Shown: piece after piece, positions 26,003 through 36,513 of the stretch
Layout of the letters: every line of letters begins with the position of its first letter
Position numbering within the stretch: position 1 is the stretch's first letter
Assembly: GCA_902619825.1 (NCBI GenBank)
Contig: CACNFT010000004.1
Span: forward strand, 1-64,000
Direction: 5' to 3'
Origin: an uncultured Candidatus Actinomarina sp.
Lineage (GTDB): Bacteria > Actinomycetota > Acidimicrobiia > Actinomarinales > Actinomarinaceae
Length of the DNA stretch: 64,000 nt
Notes under the pieces: model-generated
The model's database searches: none
What the model was told of the DNA's origin: nothing
The model's input: only the letters and a program-made list of their open reading frames with translations
Program-made: the position numbers and the translations under genes

Positions 26003-27996
26003 AAAAATTTAAAGTCATTTCAGAATTTACACCCAAAGGAGATCAACCTGCTGCAATCAAAAAACTCAAAAATGGTATAGACAATAATATTGACTTTCAA
26101 ACATTAATGGGGATTACAGGTTCTGGAAAATCTGCAACTATTGCCTGGCTTATAGAGGCAATTCAGAAACCCACTCTTGTTTTGGCACCAAACAAAGCTT
26201 TGGCTGCACAACTTGCAAATGAGTTTAAACAATTTTTTCCTGAAAACAGAGTTGAGTACTTTGTTTCATACTATGACTATTACCAACCAGAAGCATATGT
26301 ACCTCGAACTGATACATTTATTGAAAAAGATGCAAACATAAATGAGGAAATAGACAGGTTAAGACATGCTGCTACAAGTGCTCTACTTTTGAGAAATGAT
26401 GTTATAGTAGTTTCCTCTGTTTCTTGTATTTATGGACTTGGTTCTCCTAAAGAATATAAAAATAAAATAATCCCAATAATCCAAGGTAGTGAATTTGATT
26501 TAGATGATTTGATAAGTCAGCTTATAAAACAACAATATATTAGAAATGACCTTGTAGTTACAAGAGGAACATTTAGATTAAAGGGTGATACTTTGGATAT
26601 ATTTCCCGTATATGAGGAAACAATATTCAGAGTTGAATTTTACGGTGATGAAATTGAGAAAATATCACGTATTGATCCAGTAACCGGTGAAATACTTGAA
26701 AAACTAAGTGAGTTAGCAATATTCCCAGCATCCCATTATGTGACATCTGATGATGAAAGAAAAAGTGCATTAAAAGAAATTGAAAGTGATTTATCTAAGC
26801 AAATTGGAAAGTTTGAGAGCGAAAATAAATTATTAGAAGCACAGCGTATTAAACAAAGAACAATGTTTGATTTAGAAATGTTAACTGAATTAGGTGTCTG
26901 CTCTGGAATTGAAAATTATTCAAGATATTTCGACGGAAGAAAACCAGGTGAAGCACCATATACTTTGATCGATTTTTTCCCGAAAGATTTTTTAATGGTT
27001 GTTGATGAAAGTCATATTGCAATACCTCAGATTAGAGGCCAATATGAAGGTGATAAATCAAGAAAATCGACACTTGTAGATTATGGATTTAGATTGCCAG
27101 CTGCATTGGACAATCGACCATTAAAATTTGATGAGTGGAAAAATAAAGTAAGCTCAACTGTTTTAGTTTCAGCTACTCCTGGAAAATGGGAAAACGAAAA
27201 TTCTCAAATTTTTATTGAGCAAATTATTAGGCCTACAGGATTATTAGATCCAAATATTTTTGTTAGACCAACCAAAAATCAAATTGAAGATTTATTAAGT
27301 GAGATAAAATCAGTAATTGATAATGGTAATAGAGTATTAGTCACGACTCTTACTAAAAAAATGAGTGAGGCACTAAGTGACTATTTTTTAAAAATGGGAA
27401 TTAAAACAAGATATCTTCATTCAGACATAGATACTTTAGAAAGAATAGAAATCCTAAGGGATTTAAGAAAAGGTGAATTTGATGTTTTAGTTGGTATTAA
27501 TTTACTTAGAGAGGGATTAGATTTACCAGAAGTTCAATTAGTAGCCATTATGGATGCTGATAAAGAAGGTTTTTTAAGATCTGAGACCAGCCTTATACAA
27601 ACAGTAGGAAGGGCTGCAAGAAATAAAGATGGATATGTCATTATGTACGCTGATAAAGTTACAGACTCCATAACTAAATCTGTTAATGAGACAAAAAGAC
27701 GAAGAGAAATTCAAAAACAACACAATGAGAAATACAATATCAATCCCACTACGGTAAAAAAAGAAATCACTGATATTCTAGAAATTGTTGAGAGAAATAG
27801 ACCTTCAAAAGAAGATATTTCATTTAGATCAAATATAAATCTAAAAAATGCATCGAAAGAAGATTTATACAAAATTTCAAAAGACATAGAAAAAGAAATG
27901 AAAGTAGCTGCAGATTTATTAGAATTTGAGGTCGCTGCTAGATTAAGGGACGAATTAAAAGAAATAAAAAAAGAAATTATGGAGCTTCCTAATTAA
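25999..27996 (+). CDS. uvrB: Excinuclease ABC subunit B
   Basis: UvrB is the damage-verifying helicase-like subunit of nucleotide-excision repair. The 665 residues show the P-loop [14 protein letters not shown] (37-50), the beta-hairpin [20 protein letters not shown], helicase motifs DESH and [17 protein letters not shown], and a C-terminal UVR motif ([16 protein letters not shown]) that binds UvrC. It is coupled to coaE (ATGA) and its stop overlaps the uvrA ATG by one base (TAATG). Confidence 0.97.
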   Translation: MKKFKVISEFTPKGDQPAAIKKLKNGIDNNIDFQTLMGITGSGKSATIAWLIEAIQKPTLVLAPNKALAAQLANEFKQFFPENRVEYFVSYYDYYQPEAYVPRTDTFIEKDANINEEIDRLRHAATSALLLRNDVIVVSSVSCIYGLGSPKEYKNKIIPIIQGSEFDLDDLISQLIKQQYIRNDLVVTRGTFRLKGDTLDIFPVYEETIFRVEFYGDEIEKISRIDPVTGEILEKLSELAIFPASHYVTSDDERKSALKEIESDLSKQIGKFESENKLLEAQRIKQRTMFDLEMLTELGVCSGIENYSRYFDGRKPGEAPYTLIDFFPKDFLMVVDESHIAIPQIRGQYEGDKSRKSTLVDYGFRLPAALDNRPLKFDEWKNKVSSTVLVSATPGKWENENSQIFIEQIIRPTGLLDPNIFVRPTKNQIEDLLSEIKSVIDNGNRVLVTTLTKKMSEALSDYFLKMGIKTRYLHSDIDTLERIEILRDLRKGEFDVLVGINLLREGLDLPEVQLVAIMDADKEGFLRSETSLIQTVGRAARNKDGYVIMYADKVTDSITKSVNETKRRREIQKQHNEKYNINPTTVKKEITDILEIVERNRPSKEDISFRSNINLKNASKEDLYKISKDIEKEMKVAADLLEFEVAARLRDELKEIKKEIMELPN

Positions 27997-30806
27997 TGAA
28001 AAATGAGTTTTTAAAAGTTAAAGGTGCAAAAGAGCATAATCTTAAAGATATAAGCGTTGATATACCTAAAAATCAATTGGTAGTAATAACGGGTCTATCG
28101 GGCTCGGGAAAATCTTCTTTAGCTTTTGACACCATATATGCAGAAGGCCAAAGAAGATATGTTGAGAGTTTATCTGCATATGCACGTCAATTTCTTGGCC
28201 AAATGGAAAAACCAAATGTCGAACAGATTGAAGGATTATCTCCAGCAATAGCAATTGATCAAAAAACTTCTTCAAGAAGTCCTAGATCAACAGTTGGAAC
28301 TGTGACTGAAATCCATGACTATTTAAGGCTTTTGTGGGCAAGAATAGGGATTAGTTATTGTCCAAATTGTGGATCAAAAATCGAGAAACAATCAACTGAT
28401 TTTATTGTAAATCAAATATTAGAGATTGGAGAAGACATAAATGTAGAGATACTTGCACCAGTTGTAAAATCACGAAAAGGTGAATTTGAAACATTGTTTA
28501 AAGATCTTCTAAAACAAGGATTCAGTAGAGCTTATGTTGATGGAGAACTTATAAGATTAGATGAAGCCAAACGTCTAGATAGATATTTTAATCACAACAT
28601 CTCAGTTGTTGTTGATAGAGTAAAAATAAAAAAAACAGGTGGTAGGAGATTACCACAATCTGTGGAAGCAGCAATAAATTTAACAAATGGTTTGATAGAT
28701 GTAAAAATCGATGAAGAAATTAAAAACTTTAGTCAAAATCTTGGCTGTAAAGAATGTGGAACTTCTTATGGAAAACTTGAACCCAGAGATTTTTCATTTA
28801 ATTCACCATTTGGTGCTTGTGAGTCATGCAATGGGATTGGTATCAATTATGAAATAGATGAAAACTTGCTTATTAAGGATTCTGAGCAAGCAATTGATGA
28901 CAATGTTTTTCCTGAAATGTCAAAGAGAAAATATTTTCGTGCTCAAATATATGGTGTTTGTGAATATTTCAATATACCCAGAAATATCCCATACAAAGAT
29001 TTATCTGACAATGATAAATATATACTGCTGTTTGGTTCAGATGGTATAAAAACTCCAATAAGATACACAAACAGGTTTGGAAATTCCCGAACATGGGAAA
29101 GGGCTTTTCCAGGAGTAATTCCATTGTTTAAAAAAATATATGAAGAAACAGACTCAGACCACAGAAGAGAATATTATATGCAATTTATGAGAGAGTTGCC
29201 ATGTAGCGATTGTGAAGGTGAAAGATTAAATTCACGGTCAAGAAATGTAAAAGTAAAATCACTAACACTTGGAGAGTTTAATAAATTATCAATTCAAAAA
29301 GCCAGCGAAATAATTCAAAATCTCAAACTTACAGGAAACGAAAAAGAAATTGCTGAGACAATACTAAGGGAAATAAATGAAAGATTACTTTTCCTCAATG
29401 AAGTTGGACTGAGTTATTTACAGTTAAATAGAGGTGCCGCGACTTTATCTGGTGGTGAGGCTCAAAGAATAAGATTAGCCACTCAAATAGGATCAGGTTT
29501 GACGGGTGTGCTCTATGTTTTAGATGAGCCCTCCATCGGCCTTCACCAGTCTGATAATAAAAAATTAATAGAAACTTTACTTAGGTTAAAAAATTTAGGA
29601 AACACAGTACTTGTTGTTGAGCATGATGAAGAAACAATGAGAAGTTCAGACTTTATTATTGATATTGGTTGGGGAGCAGGTGAAGAAGGTGGAAACATAG
29701 TTGCTACAGGTGACTGTGAATCAATATCCAAAAATAAGAAATCTATTACTGGTCAATACTTATCAGGAAAACAGATTGTTCCATATCCCAAAAATAGAAG
29801 AAAAGGTAACAATGAAAAAATTGTTGTACGAGGTGCAAAAGAAAATAACCTAAAGAATTTAACTGCTGAATTTCCATTGGGAAAATTCATTTCAGTTACA
29901 GGTGTATCAGGGAGTGGAAAATCGACTCTTGTTTCAGAAATTTTATCAAAAGCAATTCAAAATGAATTTAATCGTAAAAACTGGAATCCTCCAGGTATCC
30001 ATAAAAGCATTAGTGGCTTAAATTATATTGACAAGTTAATTGAAATTGACCAATCACCAATTGGTCGTACACCAAGATCAAATCCTGCAACTTATTCAGG
30101 AGTTTTTGACATGATTCGATCTTTATATTCTCAAACTGAAGAAGCAAAGATTAGGGGATACAAACCTGGGAGGTTCTCATTTAATGTACCTGGTGGAAGG
30201 TGCGAGCTCTGTAAGGGAGATGGGACAATTAAAGTTGAGATGTATTTTCTTCCTGATGTCTATGTTATGTGTGAAGATTGTAATGGTTCAAGATATAACA
30301 ATGAAACTTTAAATATTCGTTGGAAAGGCAATACTATTGCAGATGTTTTAAATTCAACTGTTGAAAATTCACTGAAAATCTTTGAAAATCAACCCCAAAT
30401 TTCAAGAATTATTAAAACATTAGATGATGTTGGATTGTCATATATTACATTAGGACAATCAGCTACAACTTTGTCTGGTGGTGAAGCACAAAGAGTAAAG
30501 CTTGCAAAAGAATTAAGTAAGAGATCAACCGGAAGAACAATGTATATCTTAGATGAGCCTACAACAGGATTACATTTTGCTGATGTTCAAAAGCTTTTAG
30601 AGGTTTTACATATGCTTGTTGACAAAGGCAATACAGTATTAGTCATCGAACACAATCTAGATGTTATTAAAAACTCTGATTGGGTAATTGACTTAGGTCC
30701 TGAGGGAGGAGAAAATGGTGGAAAAATTGTCTCGGAAGGTACACCTGAAAGTATCGCAACTGACAAGACCTCTTTGACAGGACATCATTTAAAGTCAGTC
30801 TTATAA
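27996..30806 (+). CDS. uvrA: Excinuclease ABC subunit A
   Basis: UvrA is the dimeric ABC-type ATPase that finds bulky DNA lesions and loads UvrB. The 936 residues hold two nucleotide-binding sites: Walker A GLSGSGKS (33-40) and GVSGSGKS (near 635), each with LSGGEAQR signature blocks. Zinc-binding cysteines occur as CPNC, CKEC...CESCNG and CELCKGDG...CEDCNG. Length and motif set are complete. It overlaps uvrB and uvrC by one base each, giving a tight uvrB-uvrA-uvrC unit. Confidence 0.98.
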   Translation: MKNEFLKVKGAKEHNLKDISVDIPKNQLVVITGLSGSGKSSLAFDTIYAEGQRRYVESLSAYARQFLGQMEKPNVEQIEGLSPAIAIDQKTSSRSPRSTVGTVTEIHDYLRLLWARIGISYCPNCGSKIEKQSTDFIVNQILEIGEDINVEILAPVVKSRKGEFETLFKDLLKQGFSRAYVDGELIRLDEAKRLDRYFNHNISVVVDRVKIKKTGGRRLPQSVEAAINLTNGLIDVKIDEEIKNFSQNLGCKECGTSYGKLEPRDFSFNSPFGACESCNGIGINYEIDENLLIKDSEQAIDDNVFPEMSKRKYFRAQIYGVCEYFNIPRNIPYKDLSDNDKYILLFGSDGIKTPIRYTNRFGNSRTWERAFPGVIPLFKKIYEETDSDHRREYYMQFMRELPCSDCEGERLNSRSRNVKVKSLTLGEFNKLSIQKASEIIQNLKLTGNEKEIAETILREINERLLFLNEVGLSYLQLNRGAATLSGGEAQRIRLATQIGSGLTGVLYVLDEPSIGLHQSDNKKLIETLLRLKNLGNTVLVVEHDEETMRSSDFIIDIGWGAGEEGGNIVATGDCESISKNKKSITGQYLSGKQIVPYPKNRRKGNNEKIVVRGAKENNLKNLTAEFPLGKFISVTGVSGSGKSTLVSEILSKAIQNEFNRKNWNPPGIHKSISGLNYIDKLIEIDQSPIGRTPRSNPATYSGVFDMIRSLYSQTEEAKIRGYKPGRFSFNVPGGRCELCKGDGTIKVEMYFLPDVYVMCEDCNGSRYNNETLNIRWKGNTIADVLNSTVENSLKIFENQPQISRIIKTLDDVGLSYITLGQSATTLSGGEAQRVKLAKELSKRSTGRTMYILDEPTTGLHFADVQKLLEVLHMLVDKGNTVLVIEHNLDVIKNSDWVIDLGPEGGENGGKIVSEGTPESIATDKTSLTGHHLKSVL

Positions 30807-32617
30807 TGCAGAAAATAGATATCAAAGAAATTCCGACAAGTCCTGGTATATATATTTTCAAAGACGAGTATGAAGAGCCCTTATATGTTGGAAAAGCCAA
30901 AAATCTAAGAAAAAGAGTGCCATCATACTTTAGAGAAAAATCTTCTTGGAAAATAAAAAGACTTGTTGCTGAATCAAAAGACTTAAGTTTTGTTGTGTCT
31001 AAAAATGAGGCAGATGCATTACTTGCCGAGTATTCTTTTATTCAAGAATATAAACCAAAGTACAACGTACAGTTCAAAGATGACAAATCCTATCCATACG
31101 TAACGTTATCCAATGAAGAATGGCCTAGGGCATATATATCAAGAAGAATAAGTCAAAGAAATAAAAACTTTGGACCTTTTCCTTTTATCGGCTCAGCTAG
31201 GCGCTCACTAGATCATTTAATAAATATATTTCCTGTAAGAACTTGTTCTAAAAATGTATTTGAAAGACATCAAAAACTAGAAAAAGCTTGCTTACTCTTT
31301 GACATCAAAAAATGTGCTGGACCATGTATTGGTGCTATAAGTGAAACAGATTATAAAGAATTAACATCTAAATTAGAAAATTTTTACTCTGGTAGGTCAG
31401 ATCAGTATATTGATGAAAAAGTAAATGAAATGATGACTTTCTCTAAAAATCAAGAATATGAAAAAGCACAACAAGCCAAAAATATTATATCGCATCTTGA
31501 AAACGCAAGGACTACACAAACACTTATGGTTGCTGATAAAAAGTCTGTCGATGTAGTGGGAATTGACATAAGCAATTTTGACGTTGTGATTTCATGTCTA
31601 TTGATTAGAAATGGGAGAATAATTGGAGAGGTTAAAAAGACACTTGAACCAATTGATACAGAGCAGTACGAAGAATACCTGCCGCAAATTATTCTCTCAA
31701 TTTTCTCAGAAAACCAACCATCAGATGAAATATTGGTGAGTCATAATTTTCCTTTTGTGGAAACAGTTCAAAAAAGTTTATCAGAAAAATGGGATAAAAG
31801 TATAGTGTTAAAAACACCTGTCAAAGGATGGAAAAAAGATCTTCTTGAAACTGCAATCTTAGACGCAAAAGAAATTAGAAGAGTCGTAAATTTTAGAAGA
31901 AGAACAGATCTTGAGTTCAGATCCCAATCATTAGAGCAGTTAAGAAATAATCTAGATCTCAAACAGATTCCTTTTCGTATTGAAGCTTTCGATATCTCAA
32001 ATTTAGGTGCTGAATACAGAGCTGGATCAATGGTTGTAATGGATGATGGAATTTGTAAACCCTCTATGTATCGCAAATTCCATATAAAATCATTTACGGG
32101 TCAGGATGATTTTAAATCCATGGAAGAAGTTTTGTTCAGAAGATTAAAGAGACTCATAAAACCTGATGAAAAAGATAAAAGTTTTAAACGTAAACCCGAC
32201 TTAATTCTAATTGATGGAGGTAAAGGCCAATTATCATCTGCAAAAAGTGTGATCGATCATTTTGAGTTAGATATTGAAGTAATCGGTTTAGCTAAAAAGT
32301 TTGAGGAGATATTCAAACCTAATCGCAAAGACCCATTTATTCTTGATAAAAGTTCTGAATCAATGTTTTTATTACAAAATATAAGAGATGAAGCTCATAG
32401 ATTTGCGATTACCGAAAATAGAAGATTAAGAATAAAAAATTTTGATGATCAAACATTATTGAGTATTAATGGCGTTGGTATTAAATCATCAGATATCTTA
32501 TTAAAAAGGTTTAAGGACGTCTCTAGGCTCTCAAAAGCCACATATGAGGAGCTGAGAGAAGTAGTTTCCGACAGTATAGCTAGGAAAGTATATTCATATT
32601 TCAATGGTGATTTTTAG
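30806..32617 (+). CDS. uvrC: Excinuclease ABC subunit C
   Basis: UvrC makes both incisions around the lesion. The 603-residue protein has the N-terminal GIY-YIG nuclease (SPGIYIFKDEYEEPLYVGKA), a cysteine cluster CLLFDIKKCAGPCIGAI, the UVR motif region (NQEYEKAQQAKNIISHLE), the RNase H-like nuclease with EAFDISNLGAEYRAGSMVV and DGGKGQLS, and a C-terminal helix-hairpin-helix (SINGVGIKSSDILLKRF). It follows uvrA by a one-base overlap. A 72-base gap before rapZ may hold that gene's promoter. Confidence 0.96.
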   Translation: MQKIDIKEIPTSPGIYIFKDEYEEPLYVGKAKNLRKRVPSYFREKSSWKIKRLVAESKDLSFVVSKNEADALLAEYSFIQEYKPKYNVQFKDDKSYPYVTLSNEEWPRAYISRRISQRNKNFGPFPFIGSARRSLDHLINIFPVRTCSKNVFERHQKLEKACLLFDIKKCAGPCIGAISETDYKELTSKLENFYSGRSDQYIDEKVNEMMTFSKNQEYEKAQQAKNIISHLENARTTQTLMVADKKSVDVVGIDISNFDVVISCLLIRNGRIIGEVKKTLEPIDTEQYEEYLPQIILSIFSENQPSDEILVSHNFPFVETVQKSLSEKWDKSIVLKTPVKGWKKDLLETAILDAKEIRRVVNFRRRTDLEFRSQSLEQLRNNLDLKQIPFRIEAFDISNLGAEYRAGSMVVMDDGICKPSMYRKFHIKSFTGQDDFKSMEEVLFRRLKRLIKPDEKDKSFKRKPDLILIDGGKGQLSSAKSVIDHFELDIEVIGLAKKFEEIFKPNRKDPFILDKSSESMFLLQNIRDEAHRFAITENRRLRIKNFDDQTLLSINGVGIKSSDILLKRFKDVSRLSKATYEELREVVSDSIARKVYSYFNGDF

Positions 32618-32689
32618 ATTAATTTATACCAAACAATAATAAATTTCTCCATGTAAACAGATGGCAATTAGAATATCATTAGATTAAAT

Positions 32690-33556
32690 ATGGTATCAAA
32701 ACGCCCTGAAGTATTATTACTAGTTGGAATGTCGGGAGCTGGTCGCTCCGCAAGTGCTAATGTTTTTGAAGATCTTGGTTATTATGTAATTGAAAATTTA
32801 CCAACCAATTTAATTCAATCAGTTGTTGAGTCCAATGATGTTGCTGAAACAAACAAACAATTAGTTTTAACAGTAGATGCTAAGGAGAGCTCATCACAAA
32901 GTGAGCTAACAAAAAGTCTTGATAAACTAAGTCAGTCAGGTGTGTTAACTAGGGTAATTTTTTTAGATGCTGACAATGACACACTTATTGAGAGATATGA
33001 AGAAAATAGACGTCCACATCCAATGGCAAAGGACTCATTAGAACAATCTGTAAAAAATGAAAGAGAATTGTTGAAGCCGATTAGAGAATTGGCTGACTTA
33101 GTTATTGATACATCTGATATGAATGTCCATGATTTAAGAAAGAGAATTATTGAAGGATTTCAAGGCACCGCCAGTAGTCAAGATCTAAAAATTTCTGTTA
33201 CATCATTTGGATTTAAAAACGGTTCTCCAAGGGACGCTGATTTGGTATTAGACGTTAGATTTCTTCCTAATCCACACTGGAGAGACGAGTTAAGAGATTC
33301 AACCGGACAAGCCCCTATGGTAAGAAATTATGTTCTCTCTTTTGAAGATGCTCAAACTTTTCTTGATAAAACCAAAGATATGATTGATTTTCTTCTACCT
33401 CGTTTTACATCTGAAGGAAAGTCATATGTTGGTATTGCAATAGGCTGTACTGGTGGAAAGCATAGAAGTGTTGTTATGACTGAAGAAATTGGCAAATGGT
33501 TAAAAAGTGATGGTAAGGACGCAGTGATTATTCATAGAGATATGAAAGAATCATAA
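32690..33556 (+). CDS. rapZ: RapZ-type nucleotide-binding protein (YvcJ family)
   Basis: RapZ/YvcJ proteins are P-loop ATP/GTP-binding proteins; E. coli RapZ is an RNA adaptor for glmS control, while the actinobacterial role is unclear. The 288-residue protein has the variant P-loop GMSGAGRSASANVFEDLGYY (13-32), IENLPTNL, SFGFKNGSPRDADLVLDVRF and the C-terminal GCTGGKHRSVVMTEEI. In actinobacteria uvrC-rapZ is followed by yvcK, whiA and gap before pgk; here pgk follows after 35 bases. Confidence 0.92.
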   Translation: MVSKRPEVLLLVGMSGAGRSASANVFEDLGYYVIENLPTNLIQSVVESNDVAETNKQLVLTVDAKESSSQSELTKSLDKLSQSGVLTRVIFLDADNDTLIERYEENRRPHPMAKDSLEQSVKNERELLKPIRELADLVIDTSDMNVHDLRKRIIEGFQGTASSQDLKISVTSFGFKNGSPRDADLVLDVRFLPNPHWRDELRDSTGQAPMVRNYVLSFEDAQTFLDKTKDMIDFLLPRFTSEGKSYVGIAIGCTGGKHRSVVMTEEIGKWLKSDGKDAVIIHRDMKES

Positions 33557-33579
33557 TTGTTTAATTTAGATTACATTAT

Positions 33580-33585
33580 TATCTT
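33580..33585 (+). promoter_or_regulatory. -10 hexamer placed for leaderless pgk
   Basis: TATCTT ends six bases before the pgk ATG at 33592 in a 35-base gap; no Shine-Dalgarno is seen. Confidence 0.45.
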
Positions 33586-33591
33586 CAAACA

Positions 33592-34758
33592 ATGAACAAA
33601 CTAAATAATCATAGTGATTTAGGAGACGTTTTAATTAGGTCAGATTTAAATGTACCAATGATAAATAATGAAATTACTGATAAATTTAGAATTTCTAAAT
33701 CAATCAACATTATTAATAGTATTTATGAATCCTCAAGAACAATTACTTTTTCTAGTCATCTTGGTAGGCCGAATAATAATGACCCAAATTTCTCACTTAT
33801 TAAAATAGCTGATGCAATGTCAGAGTTACTAGATAACGAAAAAGTAATGTTTATTGATGCAATTCACGGCGCAAAAGTTGAGGAGGCAATAAAAAATCAA
33901 AAATCAAAAATATTTCTTCTCGAGAACCTGCGATTTGATGAAGGCGAAATAAAAAACAGTTTAGATTTCGCTGCGAATGTAACAAAGCCTTTTCAAACAT
34001 ATATTTTTGACGCATTTGGGGCAGCTCATAGAGAGCATGCATCAGTTGTAAGCTTTGGGAATTTTCTTAACTCTTATCAAGGACCACTGGTAAGTGAAGA
34101 ATTAGAGGAATTAAACAAAATATTAAATACAAATAAATCTGGATATTCGGTTTTACTAGGAGGTGCAAAAATATCAGATAAGTTATCTTTGATTGAGAAT
34201 TTACTTCCAAAAGTAGAAAAATTAATGATCGGCGGAGGAATGTGTTTCACATTTCTAAAAGCACTAGGTTATGAAATTGGCAATTCGATTTTTGAAGAAT
34301 CGTTTGTTGCAAAAGCTAAATTTTTAATGGATTCAAAGTACGGAAACAAAATAGTATTACCTACTGATTTTGGAGTTACTGAATCCATTGAAAGTAATAT
34401 TCGATCAAATATAAAAGTTGAAGATTTCCAAGATAACCATATTGGAGTAGATATCGGAAATGAAACGTTATCTGAATTTTCAAGAATATTAAATGTTTCA
34501 AAATATATTTTTTGGAATGGTCCGATGGGTATTTTTGAAATTGATGAATACAGTACTGGTACGAGAGAAATTACAAAAGTTATATCAATGTCTCAAGCAT
34601 ATTCCTCTGTTGGAGGAGGAGACTCTGTGAGTGCTATCAACAAGTTTTCTGACAGAAAAAAGTTTAATCATATTTCTACTGGTGGTGGAGCCTCCCTAGA
34701 GTTTTTAGAAGGTAAAAAATTACCGGGAGTTAACATTTATAAACCACTTATAATTTGA
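33592..34758 (+). CDS. pgk: Phosphoglycerate kinase
   Basis: Pgk makes ATP from 1,3-bisphosphoglycerate in glycolysis. The 388-residue protein carries LIRSDLNVPM (family RxDxNVP), SSHLGRPN, LLENLRFDEGE, DAFGAAHREHAS, VLLGGAKISDKL, WNGPMGIFE and the C-terminal GGGDSVSAI and STGGGASLEFLEG. All active-site blocks are present. The stop is followed after two bases by the tpiA ATG. A gap (glyceraldehyde-3-phosphate dehydrogenase) gene is not beside it. Confidence 0.96.
   Translation: MNKLNNHSDLGDVLIRSDLNVPMINNEITDKFRISKSINIINSIYESSRTITFSSHLGRPNNNDPNFSLIKIADAMSELLDNEKVMFIDAIHGAKVEEAIKNQKSKIFLLENLRFDEGEIKNSLDFAANVTKPFQTYIFDAFGAAHREHASVVSFGNFLNSYQGPLVSEELEELNKILNTNKSGYSVLLGGAKISDKLSLIENLLPKVEKLMIGGGMCFTFLKALGYEIGNSIFEESFVAKAKFLMDSKYGNKIVLPTDFGVTESIESNIRSNIKVEDFQDNHIGVDIGNETLSEFSRILNVSKYIFWNGPMGIFEIDEYSTGTREITKVISMSQAYSSVGGGDSVSAINKFSDRKKFNHISTGGGASLEFLEGKKLPGVNIYKPLII
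34749..34754 (+). promoter_or_regulatory. -10 hexamer placed for leaderless tpiA
   Basis: TATAAT, a perfect consensus, ends six bases before the tpiA ATG (34761) and lies in the last pgk codons. It may give tpiA its own transcript besides read-through from pgk. Confidence 0.42.
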
Positions 34759-34760
34759 TA

Positions 34761-35525
34761 ATGAAAAAAATAATTATTGGAAACTGGAAGCTGAATTTAG
34801 ATCATTTAGAGGCTATACAGCTTTTCCAAAAATTAAATTATTCACTAAACAACGATGTAGACAAGAAAATTGATATTGTTGTTGCCCCTTCATTTACTTC
34901 ACTTAGGTCTATTCAAACAATAATTGAAGCAGATAAGTTAAATTTATTTTTATCTTCTCAAAATGTTTCGGAGTTTGTTGAGGGCGCATATACTGGTGAA
35001 GTTTCATCCGAACAGTTAATAAAATTAAAAGTTTCTTATTGTATTGTTGGTCATTCTGAAAGAAGACAGCATTTTAAAGAAACAGACGAGTCAATTAATC
35101 TAAAGGTCCATAATTTAGTAAACAAGGAGATCACTCCAATAATTTGTTTTGGCGAAAGTATTGAACAAAGAAACAGTGGTAAGTATTTGGATTACATAAT
35201 TAAACAAGTTGATAGTGCTACAAAAGGACTTAGAAAAGATAAGGTTGATGAGATAGTTTTTGCTTATGAACCAATATGGGCAATTGGAACAGGGGAGATG
35301 GCATCATTACAAGATATTATTGAAGTAGTTTCTGAAGTTAAAAAATTTATCGAGTCCAAGCCTTTTTATAATGAAGAAAAAATAAAATTCGTATACGGTG
35401 GTAGTGTCTCACCAAATAATTCAGAGGAAATTTTAAACTCTAATATTATTAATGGTGCCTTGGTAGGTGGAGCATCACTTGATGTAGAACAATTTGTAAA
35501 AATAATTGAATCAATTGAATTATGA
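34761..35525 (+). CDS. tpiA: Triosephosphate isomerase
   Basis: TpiA interconverts dihydroxyacetone phosphate and glyceraldehyde 3-phosphate. I start at the ATG 34761 (MKKIIIGNWKLN); a TTG two codons earlier overlaps the pgk stop. The 254 residues contain the catalytic Lys in NWKLN, the catalytic His in GHSERRQHF, the catalytic Glu in AYEPIWAIGTG (loop 6) and VYGGSVSPNN for phosphate binding. It overlaps gpmA by 4 bases (ATGA). Confidence 0.96.
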   Translation: MKKIIIGNWKLNLDHLEAIQLFQKLNYSLNNDVDKKIDIVVAPSFTSLRSIQTIIEADKLNLFLSSQNVSEFVEGAYTGEVSSEQLIKLKVSYCIVGHSERRQHFKETDESINLKVHNLVNKEITPIICFGESIEQRNSGKYLDYIIKQVDSATKGLRKDKVDEIVFAYEPIWAIGTGEMASLQDIIEVVSEVKKFIESKPFYNEEKIKFVYGGSVSPNNSEEILNSNIINGALVGGASLDVEQFVKIIESIEL

Positions 35526-36268
35526 ATTTAATTTTTGTTAGACATGGGCAAAGTGTTTGGAATTTAGAGAACAAATTTACTGGATGGGTTGATGTAGGCT
35601 TATCAGAAAATGGGGTAAAAGAAGCCTCAAATGCTGGTGATTTATTAATTAATGAAAAATTTATCCCAGATATTTGCTTTACGTCGTTTCTCAAAAGATC
35701 TATAGATACTGCTGATATTTTGTTAAATAAATATGAAAATAAATTAAATAACAATTTTCAATTGATTAGAGATTGGAGGCTAAATGAGCGTCATTATGGA
35801 TCTTTACAAGGCTTAGATAAATCAGAAACTGCAAAGAAATTTGGAGAAGATAAGGTCCTTCAATGGAGAAGAAGTTTTAATATACAGCCACCACTAGCAA
35901 GTGAGAATTCAGAATTTGATCCAAATAATGACGATTTATATAAGGGTATTGATATTCAATTACCACTAGGAGAATCATTAGAGGATGTTGTATCAAGAGT
36001 TGAAAAGACATTGGAAACAATCATTGACAAAGCAAAAAATAACAATGTTTTAGTCGTTGCACACGGTAATAGTATTAGAGCTATTTTGAAGATAGTTGAA
36101 GATATTTCAGATAAAGATATTGTTAATGTAAATATTCCAACTGGAATACCATTGGTATTTAATGTTCAAGATGATAAAGTATCTAAAATTGGTTATCTTG
36201 GTGAACAAGAACAAATTAAAAAATTACAAAAAGAAGTTGAACAACAATCTAGAATAACAAAGGGTTAA
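35522..36268 (+). CDS. gpmA: Phosphoglycerate mutase, 2,3-BPG-dependent
   Basis: GpmA interconverts 3- and 2-phosphoglycerate through a phosphohistidine. The 248 residues begin LIFVRHGQSVWNLENKFTGW, with the phosphorylated His in RHG, followed by RDWRLNERHYGSLQGLD and the C-terminal AHGNSIRAILK with the second His. The RHYGSLQG and QWRRSF blocks mark the cofactor-dependent mutase rather than a generic histidine phosphatase. It lies in a pgk-tpiA-gpmA glycolytic unit ending with secG three bases later. Confidence 0.95.
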   Translation: MNLIFVRHGQSVWNLENKFTGWVDVGLSENGVKEASNAGDLLINEKFIPDICFTSFLKRSIDTADILLNKYENKLNNNFQLIRDWRLNERHYGSLQGLDKSETAKKFGEDKVLQWRRSFNIQPPLASENSEFDPNNDDLYKGIDIQLPLGESLEDVVSRVEKTLETIIDKAKNNNVLVVAHGNSIRAILKIVEDISDKDIVNVNIPTGIPLVFNVQDDKVSKIGYLGEQEQIKKLQKEVEQQSRITKG

Positions 36269-36271
36269 TTT

Positions 36272-36508
36272 ATGGATACAGTAACAGCAGTACTAATAGC
36301 AGTTCATATTGTCGTATCGATAGCACTCATTGCTTTGGTCTTATTAAATAGTGGAAAAGGCGGTGGGTTATCTGATATGCTTGGTGGACCTGGTGCGTCT
36401 GGAAATATTGGCCAAACTCTTGCAGAGCGAAATTTAAGCAGAATAACAGCATTTGTAGCATTCTTGTTTGCTGTTACAACGTTATCTTTATTTTGGTTTT
36501 TAGATTGA
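36272..36508 (+). CDS. secG: SecG preprotein translocase subunit
   Basis: SecG is the small accessory subunit of the SecYEG channel. The 78-residue protein has two hydrophobic helices (about 4-24 and 55-76) joined by the typical Gly-rich cytoplasmic loop LLNSGKGGGLSDMLGG. The position after tpiA is conserved in actinobacteria. AAAGGG about six bases before the ATG is a fair ribosome site. It is followed after five bases by a tRNA gene, so the glycolytic transcript may run into the tRNA. Confidence 0.93.
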   Translation: MDTVTAVLIAVHIVVSIALIALVLLNSGKGGGLSDMLGGPGASGNIGQTLAERNLSRITAFVAFLFAVTTLSLFWFLD

Positions 36509-36513
36509 CACAA

